DNA of 64,000 bases from an uncultured Eubacteriales bacterium. Lineage in GTDB: Bacteria > Bacillota > Clostridia > Oscillospirales > Oscillospiraceae. Shown piece after piece: positions 7,637 to 14,372 of this stretch (the stretch's first letter is position 1; every line of letters starts with the position of its first letter). The notes below the pieces were generated by a model. That model worked only from the letters and a program-made list of their open reading frames with translations, did no database searches and was not told where the DNA came from. Both the position numbers and the translations under genes were made by a program. The DNA is taken from positions 1 through 64,000 of the forward strand of contig ONIN01000001.1 in NCBI GenBank assembly GCA_900317905.1, in the 5' to 3' direction.

Positions 7637-8455
7637 ATGGAAGTCATCTATGTGGACCGTCTGTTCCTGCTGGATCTCAGCATCGACTACTGCCTGCTGT
7701 TGCTCTCGGGGCGGGTCTCCGGGGTTGTGCTCCGCAGGGGACGTTACCTGCTTGGCGCTGTTCTGGGAGCCGTCTACGCGGTGTGTATGCTGCTGCCGGG
7801 GATGCAGTGGCTGGGCAGCACCATCATGAAGCTGATCCTGGGCCTTCTCATGGCGCTGATCGCCTACGGGAGCGAGGCGCGGTTCTGGCGGTGCGCCGGG
7901 GTGTTTTTCGCAGTGTCGGCGCTCTTCGGCGGTGCGGTGTTCGCTGCCTCCATCCTGGCGGAGGCGGAACCCCTGGGCGGGGTCTTCGTCTCCGTGACCC
8001 TTCGTACCCTGGCGCTGAGCTTCGGGGTCTGCTACTTCGTGGTCATGCAGCTGTTCCAGCGAAAGGCGGTGAAGGCAGTGAGAACCGTGCAGACCGTGGA
8101 GATCACCTACCGGGGCAAAACCGTCATCCTCCGTGCCCTCCGGGACACCGGCAACGGCCTCCACGATCCCACGGCCGGCAGGGCAGTGCTGGTGGCGGAA
8201 AAAGAGGCGCTGCTACCGCTCTTGCCGCAGAATCTCCCGCAGGATCCTGCTGCTGCGCTGCTGCGGCTCTCCGACGCCAAGGGCTGGAAGCTGCTGCCTT
8301 GTCGCACGGTAGGAGCAGCCTCGGCGCTGCTGCTGTGCTTCCGGCCGGATGCCGTCACCATCGACGGAAAGCCGGATGATCTGCTCGTCGGCATTGCCAG
8401 CCACCGCCTCTCCGACGACGGAAGCTATCAGGGCTTGCTGCCGGGGGAATCTTGA
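7637..8455 (+). CDS. spoIIGA: SpoIIGA, sporulation sigma-E processing protease
   Basis: 272 residues (B. subtilis about 309). Five hydrophobic membrane segments fill the first ~140 residues. The cytoplasmic part holds the aspartic-protease signature ALRDTGNGLHDP, with the DTG triad near residue 172. SpoIIGA sits in the forespore-facing septal membrane and, when triggered by SpoIIR, cuts the pro-peptide from pro-sigma-E in the mother cell. The N-terminus MEVIYVDRLFLLDLSIDY aligns with known family starts, so the ATG at 7637 is likely right although no good ribosome site precedes it. sigE follows after 15 bases. Confidence 0.9.
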   Translation: MEVIYVDRLFLLDLSIDYCLLLLSGRVSGVVLRRGRYLLGAVLGAVYAVCMLLPGMQWLGSTIMKLILGLLMALIAYGSEARFWRCAGVFFAVSALFGGAVFAASILAEAEPLGGVFVSVTLRTLALSFGVCYFVVMQLFQRKAVKAVRTVQTVEITYRGKTVILRALRDTGNGLHDPTAGRAVLVAEKEALLPLLPQNLPQDPAAALLRLSDAKGWKLLPCRTVGAASALLLCFRPDAVTIDGKPDDLLVGIASHRLSDDGSYQGLLPGES

Positions 8456-8470
8456 AAAGGAGGAATGATC

Positions 8471-9175
8471 TTGCATCTGCTTCACCAAATCCGCGCGCTC
8501 TTTTTCCGCCTCTTTCCGCCGCCGGAGGTGCACTACATCGGCGGCAGCGATATCATGCCGCCGCCCTTATCCAAAGAGGAGGAACAGGCAGCGCTGGATG
8601 CCATGGCCCAGGGGGACGAGGCTGCCAGAACGCTGCTGATCGAGCATAACTTGAGACTGGTGGTGTTCCTGGCCAGGCGATTCGAAAATACCGGCGTGAA
8701 CATCGAGGATCTCATCAGCATCGGCACCATCGGTCTCATCAAGGGCATCTGCACTTTTGACCGAACGAAAAAGATCAAGCTCGCCACCTACGCCTCCCGC
8801 TGCGTGGAAAACGAGATCCTCATGCACCTGCGAAAAATCGGCAGGGAGCGCTCGGAGGTCAGCTTCGACGAGCCGCTGAACACCGACTGGGACGGCAACG
8901 AGCTGCTTTTGTCTGACATCCTCGGCACCGACCCGGACGAGGTCAGCCGCCCCATGGAGATCGACGCCGACCGTGCCATGCTCCGGCGGGCCATCTCCAC
9001 CCTGACGCCCAGAGAGCAGGAGATCATCTGCCTTCGCTTCGGCATCGGCACCGGCGAGGAGGCCACCCAAAAGCAGGTGGCGGATCGCCTCGGCATTTCC
9101 CAGAGCTACATCAGCCGCCTTGAAAAAAAGATCATCTCCCGCCTGAGAGGGGAGATGATGAAACAATTACAGTGA
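8471..9175 (+). CDS. sigE: Pro-sigma-E, early mother-cell sporulation sigma factor
   Basis: 234 residues. An amphipathic pro-sequence ([14 protein letters not shown]) leads to the conserved [20 protein letters not shown], the region where SpoIIGA cuts in the B. subtilis protein (expected just before YIGG). Sigma regions 2 ([37 protein letters not shown]), 3 and 4 ([34 protein letters not shown]) are intact. I choose the TTG at 8471: the GGAGG at 8459-8463 is 7 bases away, while the ATG at 8465 would be only one base from it. It directs mother-cell gene expression, probably including cotJ here. Confidence 0.93.
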   Translation: MHLLHQIRALFFRLFPPPEVHYIGGSDIMPPPLSKEEEQAALDAMAQGDEAARTLLIEHNLRLVVFLARRFENTGVNIEDLISIGTIGLIKGICTFDRTKKIKLATYASRCVENEILMHLRKIGRERSEVSFDEPLNTDWDGNELLLSDILGTDPDEVSRPMEIDADRAMLRRAISTLTPREQEIICLRFGIGTGEEATQKQVADRLGISQSYISRLEKKIISRLRGEMMKQLQ

Positions 9176-9182
9176 CAGTGAT

Positions 9183-9674
9183 TTAGTTCTGTTTGGGCTC
9201 CTTTTCCGGGATGGGCAGGATCTCGCAGCGCTTTACGTCGCCGTTTTCGATCTCCAGAAGGGCGAAGGTTTTGTTGGGGCCGATGCCGGCGGTGCCGGGA
9301 TTCAAGACATACATGCCGCCGAAGGTCTCCCAGACCGCCCGGTGGGTGTGGCCGAAAAGCACCATCCGTGCCCCGGCGCACTGTCCTGCCAGCAGCAGCG
9401 GCTCCAGATCCCACTTGACCCGGTGCCGGTGGCCGTGGGCCATGAAGAGCTTCATCCCGCCGAGACTGACCTCCCGGGTCTCCTGCTCGTGGGGGTAGTC
9501 GTCGCAGTTGCCGCAGACCTTCAAAATCGGCAGCATGGGATAGTCCTTCTCCACCCGGCGCATATCCTCGGCGCAGTCACCGAGATGGAGCACGGTATCG
9601 GGATCGTGGGCAGCAATGGCCCGCAGCATGCCGCCTGTGCGGCCGTGGGTATCGGAAAAAACCAGAATCTTCAT
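9183..9674 (-). CDS. YfcE/MJ0936-like metallophosphodiesterase
   Basis: 163-residue calcineurin-like phosphoesterase. All metal-binding blocks are present: SDTHG, LHLGDC, GNCD, AHGHRHRV and GHTHRA, then NPGTAGIG. Small proteins of this group cleave phosphodiesters in vitro, with unclear natural substrates. The ATG at 9674 follows GGAGGTGCTTAACACC and gives the usual MKILVFSDTHG start. It converges on sigE with 7 bases between stop codons and no hairpin terminator, so read-through antisense to sigE is possible. Confidence 0.88.
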   Translation of the reverse strand: MKILVFSDTHGRTGGMLRAIAAHDPDTVLHLGDCAEDMRRVEKDYPMLPILKVCGNCDDYPHEQETREVSLGGMKLFMAHGHRHRVKWDLEPLLLAGQCAGARMVLFGHTHRAVWETFGGMYVLNPGTAGIGPNKTFALLEIENGDVKRCEILPIPEKEPKQN

Positions 9675-9713
9675 GGTGTTAAGCACCTCCGTGGGTGATT
9701 TGGAATATATATG

Positions 9714-9743
9714 ACTATAAACGCTTTCCGGCTGGATTGTCAA
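9714..9743 (-). promoter_or_regulatory. Promoter of the phosphodiesterase gene
   Basis: Perfect TTGACA (9738-9743), 18-bp spacer and TATAGT (9714-9719) on the minus strand. Confidence 0.65.
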
Positions 9744-9757
9744 GGGAGGTCGATTCC

Positions 9758-9976
9758 ATGGAGGATTTTTCGAAGCTTCAGGAGACGTTGAAAAAGCAGG
9801 GGAAACTGGACGCGGTGCAGAAGCTGGCGGGCTCTGCCGACGCGGCGAAGCTGGCGTCCCAGCTGCCGAAGGACGGGGATCCGGAGAAAATGAAGGCAGC
9901 GCTGCAGCAGCTGCTGAACACGGAGGCGGGCAGAAGACTGGCGCAGCAGGTGAAGGACGCGATGGGTCATGGATGA
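9758..9976 (+). CDS. Small helical protein of unknown function (cluster gene 1)
   Basis: 72 residues, no signal peptide or membrane segment. The composition (Lys, Ala, Gln, Leu) suggests two or three amphipathic helices, for example QETLKKQGKLDAVQKLAG and MKAALQQLLNTEAGRRLAQQ. The start at 9758 is set by AGGGAGGT at 9743-9750, 7 bases away; a longer frame from 9695 has no ribosome site. It overlaps the next gene by 8 bases, which implies coupled translation. I do not recognise a named domain. Confidence 0.7.
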   Translation: MEDFSKLQETLKKQGKLDAVQKLAGSADAAKLASQLPKDGDPEKMKAALQQLLNTEAGRRLAQQVKDAMGHG

Positions 9977-10259
9977 TCTGCAGGAGACCCTGAACGCGAT
10001 CCTCAGTGATCCGAAGCAGATGGAAGAGCTGACCCAGATGGCCTCCGGGATTCTGGGCGGCGGGGAGTCGGAAATGCCGGAGCTGACGGGGATATTGAAG
10101 CAGCTCAACGGACCGCCCAGCAATACGCAGAAGCTGCTGTCCGCCATGGAGCCCTTCTTAAAACCCGGCAAGCGGGAAAAGCTCAGCCGTGCCCTGCGCA
10201 TCGCGAAGCTGGCGTCGGTGGCGGAGCTGGCGTTGCAGGAGCAGGAGGGAGACCTATGA
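9969..10259 (+). CDS. Small helical protein of unknown function (cluster gene 2)
   Basis: 96 residues, soluble and helical. The N-terminal half (LQETLNAILSDPKQMEELTQ) is loosely like cluster gene 1; the C-terminal half has a basic helix (LKPGKREKLSRALRIAKLA). The pattern of a short N-terminal helix pair, a linker and a final LKPFL...R...KLSRA..I.KLA-type helix feels familiar from other clostridia, but I know no assigned function. It overlaps both neighbours (8 and 4 bases), so the three genes form one translational unit. Confidence 0.7.
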   Translation: MDDLQETLNAILSDPKQMEELTQMASGILGGGESEMPELTGILKQLNGPPSNTQKLLSAMEPFLKPGKREKLSRALRIAKLASVAELALQEQEGDL

Positions 10260-10507
10260 ACCGCTACTACGGCAACTCCGGAAGGATGGAGCGGCTGCCG
10301 GAGCGGCCGACCCCTTCGCCTCCTCCCATGCCGCCACCGCCGCCGAGACCCCGCCCGGCGCCGGAGCTGAACAGGCTGCTCCGCCGCTTCGATCTCCGCC
10401 GTCTGGAGCGGGATGACCTGCTGCTTCTGGCGATCCTCTACCTGCTCTACCGGGAGAGCGGCGAAAAGGAGCTGCTGATCGTCATGGGCGCGATGATTCT
10501 GCTGTGA
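10256..10507 (+). CDS. Proline-rich small protein with hydrophobic C-terminus (cluster gene 3)
   Basis: 83 residues. A proline-rich stretch (PTPSPPPMPPPPPRPRP) is followed by a charged segment (LLRRFDLRRLERDD) and a very hydrophobic tail (LLLLAILYLLYRESGEKELLIVMGAMILL). The tail could form two short membrane helices or one hairpin. The start ATG overlaps the previous stop in ATGA and follows GGAGGGAGACCT. A membrane anchor for the two upstream soluble proteins is a reasonable but untested idea. Confidence 0.7.
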   Translation: MNRYYGNSGRMERLPERPTPSPPPMPPPPPRPRPAPELNRLLRRFDLRRLERDDLLLLAILYLLYRESGEKELLIVMGAMILL

Positions 10508-10570
10508 AAAAAGCCTTACAAATTGGGAGTTTAGCGGGATGTTGGATCTTGCGGTGCACTCCAAATGTGG

Positions 10571-10602
10571 CCGTAGGGGAGGGGCAAGCCCCTCCCCTAC
10601 GG
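10571..10602. repeat. Perfect 15-bp GC-rich palindrome
   Basis: CCGTAGGGGAGGGGC (10571-10585) pairs perfectly with GCCCCTCCCCTACGG (10588-10602) with only two bases between. It lies between converging genes and shares its core with 145-170. It could be a dispersed intergenic repeat, and may also help end transcription of the small-gene cluster (ATTCTCTTTT follows). Confidence 0.6.
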
Positions 10603-10640
10603 ATTCTCTTTTACAGCTCGATAAACTGGAATGTGAACAC

Positions 10641-10672
10641 AAAAATCCCTGCCGCAGTTTTTGCAGCAGGGA
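10641..10672 (-). terminator. Terminator of wecB
   Basis: TCCCTGC (10646-10652) pairs with GCAGGGA (10666-10672), with an inner GCA/TGC pair. Five T residues follow on the minus strand. Confidence 0.75.
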
Positions 10673-10678
10673 ATTGTT

Positions 10679-11830
10679 TTACGGTTTGAAAGCTTCCGGC
10701 GCTTCCTCGGAAAGCCCGAAGTGGTGCAAAATCGCCTGGGCGATCCTGGGACAGGCCTTGCCGTCACCGTAGGGGTTCACGGCGTGGGCCATCCGGTCGT
10801 AGGCGGCAGGATCGTCCAGCAGCTCCTGCGCCAGCTTGAGGATCGGCTCCGTCTCCGTTCCGGCCAGCTTCACGGTTCCGGCGTCCACGGCCTCGGGGCG
10901 CTCGGTCTCCCGGCGCAGCACCAGAACGGGCTTGCCCAGTGCGGGGGCCTCCTCCTGAATACCGCCGGAGTCGGTCATGACGAAGTAGCTTTTTGCCATG
11001 AGCCGGTGCATATCCACGGCGTCCAGCGGCTCGATGAGGCGGATGTTTTCCATGCCGCTGAGATGCTTTTTTGCGGCCTCCCGCACCACGGGGCTCAGGT
11101 GCACGGGGTAGACCACCAGAATGTCCGGGTTCCGCTCTGCCAGGGTGCGGACGGCGGTGAAGATCTGCTCCATGGGCTGGCCGTAGTTCTCTCTCCGGTG
11201 GCAGGTGAGGGCGATCAGCCGCTTGCCGCTGAAGTCAATGGCGTTCAGCTCTTCAGAGGTGAATCCTTCGCCCTTGACGGTATAGGCCATGGCGTCGATG
11301 ACGGTGTTGCCGGTGATGAAAATATCGCCGGTGACGGACTCCCGCTCCAGATTCCCGGCGTTGGTGCCGGTGGGGGAGAAGTGCAGCGTCGCGATCCGTC
11401 CCACCAGGGAGCGGTTCATCTCCTCCGGGAAGGGGGACCAGCGGTCAAAGGTGCGAAGGCCTGCCTCCACGTGACCCACGGGGATCTTCTCATAGAAGGC
11501 GGCCAAGGCGCCGGCAAAGGTGGTGGTAGTGTCGCCGTGTACCAGCACCAGATCGGGGTTCAGATCCCGCAGCACCTGCCGCATGCCTTCCAGCACGCGC
11601 ATGGTGATGTCGGTGAGATCCTGACCTCTGGTCATGATGTCCAGATCGCAGTCGGCGGTGATGCCGAACTGCTCCATCACGCTGTCCAGCATCTCCCGGT
11701 GCTGGGCGGTGATGCAGACCATACTTTCGATCTCCGGGTGCTTCTGCAGCTCCAGCACCAGCGGCGCCATTTTGATGGCCTCGGGCCTGGTGCCGAAGAC
11801 GGAGAGCACACGCAGGGGCTTATTCGCCAT
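10679..11830 (-). CDS. wecB: UDP-N-acetylglucosamine 2-epimerase (non-hydrolysing)
   Basis: 383 residues, full family length. It converts UDP-GlcNAc to UDP-ManNAc, the precursor of ManNAc units in teichoic-type wall polymers (MnaA in Gram-positives). Visible motifs: GTRPEAIKMAP near the start, VHGDTTTTFAGALAAFY, GHVEAGLRTFDRWSPFPEE, GNTVIDA, and the C-terminal TDSGGIQEEAPALGKPVL. The start has AAAGGAG upstream and overlaps the end of the tagO-like gene by 11 bases, so the two act in one pathway: linkage-unit synthesis for a secondary wall polymer, which could be the ligand of the SLH proteins in this window. Confidence 0.94.
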   Translation of the reverse strand: MANKPLRVLSVFGTRPEAIKMAPLVLELQKHPEIESMVCITAQHREMLDSVMEQFGITADCDLDIMTRGQDLTDITMRVLEGMRQVLRDLNPDLVLVHGDTTTTFAGALAAFYEKIPVGHVEAGLRTFDRWSPFPEEMNRSLVGRIATLHFSPTGTNAGNLERESVTGDIFITGNTVIDAMAYTVKGEGFTSEELNAIDFSGKRLIALTCHRRENYGQPMEQIFTAVRTLAERNPDILVVYPVHLSPVVREAAKKHLSGMENIRLIEPLDAVDMHRLMAKSYFVMTDSGGIQEEAPALGKPVLVLRRETERPEAVDAGTVKLAGTETEPILKLAQELLDDPAAYDRMAHAVNPYGDGKACPRIAQAILHHFGLSEEAPEAFKP

Positions 11831-12929
11831 GGGAATTGTCTCCTTTATCCGATTCGTCGGTTTCGATAGGCTTTTGAACGGGCGGGTGGTGATGCACCAT
11901 CCGGTTGATATAGGCCCAGATGGCGACGCCGATGCACAGCGCCAGGAGCAGCAGCAGGATGCGCACGACGCCGCTGGTGGTCAGCGTCACGGCGGCGAGA
12001 CCCAGCACCGCGCTGATGGCGTAGAGGATGGCCACGGCCTGCTTCTGATTTAAGCCCAGATCCATCAGCTTGTGGTGGAAGTGGCCCCGGTCGGCCTTAA
12101 AGGGGCTCTGGCCGTGGAGGATCCTCCGGAAGAAGGCGAAGATCGTGTCGGACAGGGGCAGGGCCAGGGCCAGCACCGGCACCACGAAGGTGACCACTGC
12201 GTAGAACTTGAACAGGCCCAGCACCGAGACGGTACTCAGCACATAGCCCAGCATCTGGGAACCGGTGTCGCCCATGAAGATCTTCGCGGGATTCAGGTTA
12301 TAGGGCATAAAACCGATGCAGGCGCCGGCGAGGGCGGCAAGGATCAGCGCCACGTTGGGCTCGGAGACCCGAAGCGCTACCGCCAGCATGGTGATGCAGC
12401 TGATGGTGCTGACGCCCACGGCCAGACCGTCCAGACCGTCGATCAGGTTCACGCTGTTGGTGATGCCCACGATCCAGAGGATGGTGATGGGGATGCCAAG
12501 GCTGCCGATGAGGATGCTCTCGGTCTGGCTGAACACGTTGGGGTTCATGAACACATGGATCACGACCCCGTGGGCCACGGCGATGACGGCGGCGGCGATC
12601 TGCGCCAGCAGCTTCATCCAGGGCTTTAAGTCCAGCACATCGTCCAAGGCACCGGTGACCACGATCAGAATGGAGCCCAGAAGGATGCCGCGGACTTCAG
12701 TGGTGATGTCGGCAAAAAACAGCACCGAGACCAGAAAACCCAGAAAGATCGCCAGGCCACCCATCCGGGGGATGGGATGGTCATGGATGTGCCGCTTGTG
12801 GTCGGGCACGTCCACCGCGCCGACTCTGGTGGCAAAGGTCTTGACCGCCGGCGTCACGGCGATGCTGACGCCAAAGGCCGCGATGATGGACAGCACCAGC
12901 CGCAGCCAGGGCGCTAAATTGAAAAACAT
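11820..12929 (-). CDS. tagO: Undecaprenyl-phosphate GlcNAc-1-phosphate transferase (TagO/WecA type)
   Basis: 369-residue polytopic membrane protein of the MraY/WecA superfamily. Conserved loops: VPDHKRHIHDHPIPRMGG, the metal-binding NLIDGLDGLA, FMGDTGSQMLG, and the carbohydrate-specificity loop ending RGHFHHKLMDLGL, which is the GlcNAc-type pattern rather than the MurNAc-pentapeptide one. It starts wall polymer synthesis by joining GlcNAc-1-P to the lipid carrier. Start ATG follows a GGGAG site. Forms an operon with wecB. Confidence 0.92.
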   Translation of the reverse strand: MFFNLAPWLRLVLSIIAAFGVSIAVTPAVKTFATRVGAVDVPDHKRHIHDHPIPRMGGLAIFLGFLVSVLFFADITTEVRGILLGSILIVVTGALDDVLDLKPWMKLLAQIAAAVIAVAHGVVIHVFMNPNVFSQTESILIGSLGIPITILWIVGITNSVNLIDGLDGLAVGVSTISCITMLAVALRVSEPNVALILAALAGACIGFMPYNLNPAKIFMGDTGSQMLGYVLSTVSVLGLFKFYAVVTFVVPVLALALPLSDTIFAFFRRILHGQSPFKADRGHFHHKLMDLGLNQKQAVAILYAISAVLGLAAVTLTTSGVVRILLLLLALCIGVAIWAYINRMVHHHPPVQKPIETDESDKGDNSHGE

Positions 12930-12998
12930 TTGTGATTACTCCCTCAGAACGCAGAAAACCTGTGTTCGATCAATTCTTCTTTCCGGTATCCGATCCGA

Positions 12999-14021
12999 TC
13001 AGCGGGCCACAAAGCCGACCTTCTTGTAGACCTTGCGGAGGGTCTTTTCGGCGATGTAGGAGGCTTTCTCCGCGCCGGCGCGGTAGACGCTCTCCAGATA
13101 GGCCTTGTCCTTAATGAGCCGCTGGGCCTCCTCCCGAATGGGGCGGAGGGTCTCGATGACGGCGTCGCCCACGGCGGGCTTGAATGCGCCGTAGCCCAGA
13201 CCGTCGAACTCAGCCTCGATGGCGGCGAAGTCCTTTCCGGTGCAGGCGGCGTAGATGCTCATCAGGTTCGATACGCCGGGCTTTTCCTCGGGGGCGTAGC
13301 GGACGCAGTGCTCGGTGTCGGAGTCGGTGACGGCCTTTTTGAACTTCCTCGCGATGACCTCGGGGGCGTCCATCATGTAGACGCAGCCGTTGGGATCGGT
13401 GTCGGATTTGGACATCTTGTTGGTGGGGGTAGAGAGGCTCATGACTCTGGCGCCAACCTTGGGGATATAGGGCTCCGGGATCTTGAATACATCGCCGTAA
13501 ATGCCGTTGAAGCGCTCGGCCACGTCGCGGCAGATCTCCACGTGCTGCTTCTGATCCTCGCCCACGGGGACGTAGTCCGGCTGGTAGAGCAGGATGTCCG
13601 CCGCCATCAGAGCGGGGTAGGTGAACAGGCCCGCGTTGATGTTCTCGGCGTTTTTCCGGCTTTTATCTTTAAACTGCGTCATGCGGCTGAGCTCACCGAA
13701 CATGGTGTAGCAGTCCAGCACCCAGCCCAACTGGGCGTGGGCGGGGACGTGGCTCTGGATGAAGAGGGTGTTCTTCTCCGGGTCAAGACCGCAGGCAATG
13801 TAGCCCGCCAGCTGCTCGATGGTGCGCCGTCTGAGATCGGCGGGCACCTGCCGCACGGTGATGGAGTGCAGATCCGCCATGAAATAATAGCAGTCAAATT
13901 CCTCCGCCCGCTCGCTCCAGTTCTTGATGGCGCCGAGATAAGATCCCAGGGTCAGATCGCCGGAGGGCTGGATGCCGGAGAGCATGACTTTTTTGGCTTC
14001 GGGTTTCGTGGTTTGATCCAT
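12999..14021 (-). CDS. trpS: Tryptophanyl-tRNA synthetase
   Basis: 340-residue class I synthetase. The HIGH-type motif appears as PSGDLTLGSYLG and the KMSKS loop as NKMSKSDTD; the tryptophan-site helices (YFMADLHSIT, ADILLYQPDYVPVGEDQ) are intact. It charges tRNA-Trp. The ATG at 14021 has AAGGAAGGAA upstream. No T-box leader is visible in the short upstream region. It may read through into tagO-wecB, since no terminator lies in 12930-12998. Confidence 0.96.
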   Translation of the reverse strand: MDQTTKPEAKKVMLSGIQPSGDLTLGSYLGAIKNWSERAEEFDCYYFMADLHSITVRQVPADLRRRTIEQLAGYIACGLDPEKNTLFIQSHVPAHAQLGWVLDCYTMFGELSRMTQFKDKSRKNAENINAGLFTYPALMAADILLYQPDYVPVGEDQKQHVEICRDVAERFNGIYGDVFKIPEPYIPKVGARVMSLSTPTNKMSKSDTDPNGCVYMMDAPEVIARKFKKAVTDSDTEHCVRYAPEEKPGVSNLMSIYAACTGKDFAAIEAEFDGLGYGAFKPAVGDAVIETLRPIREEAQRLIKDKAYLESVYRAGAEKASYIAEKTLRKVYKKVGFVAR

Positions 14022-14078
14022 AGTGAGATTCCTTCCTTATTTCTGAAAGCTGGTCGCTTGCATATTTGCATTCAGCAT

Positions 14079-14107
14079 ATCATACCATAATCCCCATCGA
14101 ATTACAA
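14079..14107 (-). promoter_or_regulatory. Promoter of trpS
   Basis: TTGTAA (14102-14107), 17-bp spacer, TATGAT (14079-14084) on the minus strand. Confidence 0.6.
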
Positions 14108-14290
14108 CCATTTTCTGCTTTGGAATGGATTGGCACAGCTGCGGGCATCCTATTCAAATCAGAAGATTTTGAGCTGGTTTTTACAGCGAAACGGCATGAT
14201 TTTCCTGCTTTTCTCTCCGGATTTGTCCAAATGCGAGAGGATTTCACAAAAACTCGCCGAGAATTCATTCGGATTTGTGCTTTTAATGCA
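14108..14290. other. Intergenic stretch without recognised features
   Basis: Between the divergent trpS and ppdK promoters. Moderately AT-rich; short frames here have no ribosome sites. I see no riboswitch, tRNA or clear operator. Confidence 0.5.
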
Positions 14291-14319
14291 TTGTCGGGTT
14301 ATGAAAAATGTGGTAATCT
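14291..14319 (+). promoter_or_regulatory. Promoter of ppdK
   Basis: TTGTCG (14291-14296), 17-bp spacer, TAATCT (14314-14319). Weak match, but well placed 53 bases before the start codon. Confidence 0.5.
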
Positions 14320-14372
14320 AATGCCGGCAGTAAAATATCAAAATCTTCTATTGAGAGGAAAGGATCGTACAC

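Noticed and set aside
8465..8467. ATG at 8465 as the sigE start
   Set aside because: The GGAGG lies one base upstream, too close for initiation; the TTG at 8471 has a 7-base spacing.
10661..11869. 402-codon plus-strand frame opposite wecB
   Set aside because: wecB on the minus strand carries all family motifs; the plus frame has none.
14022..14372. T-box or other riboswitch upstream of trpS or ppdK
   Set aside because: The trpS leader is too short and has no T-box (TGGNACC-like) sequence; no conserved riboswitch blocks were seen.
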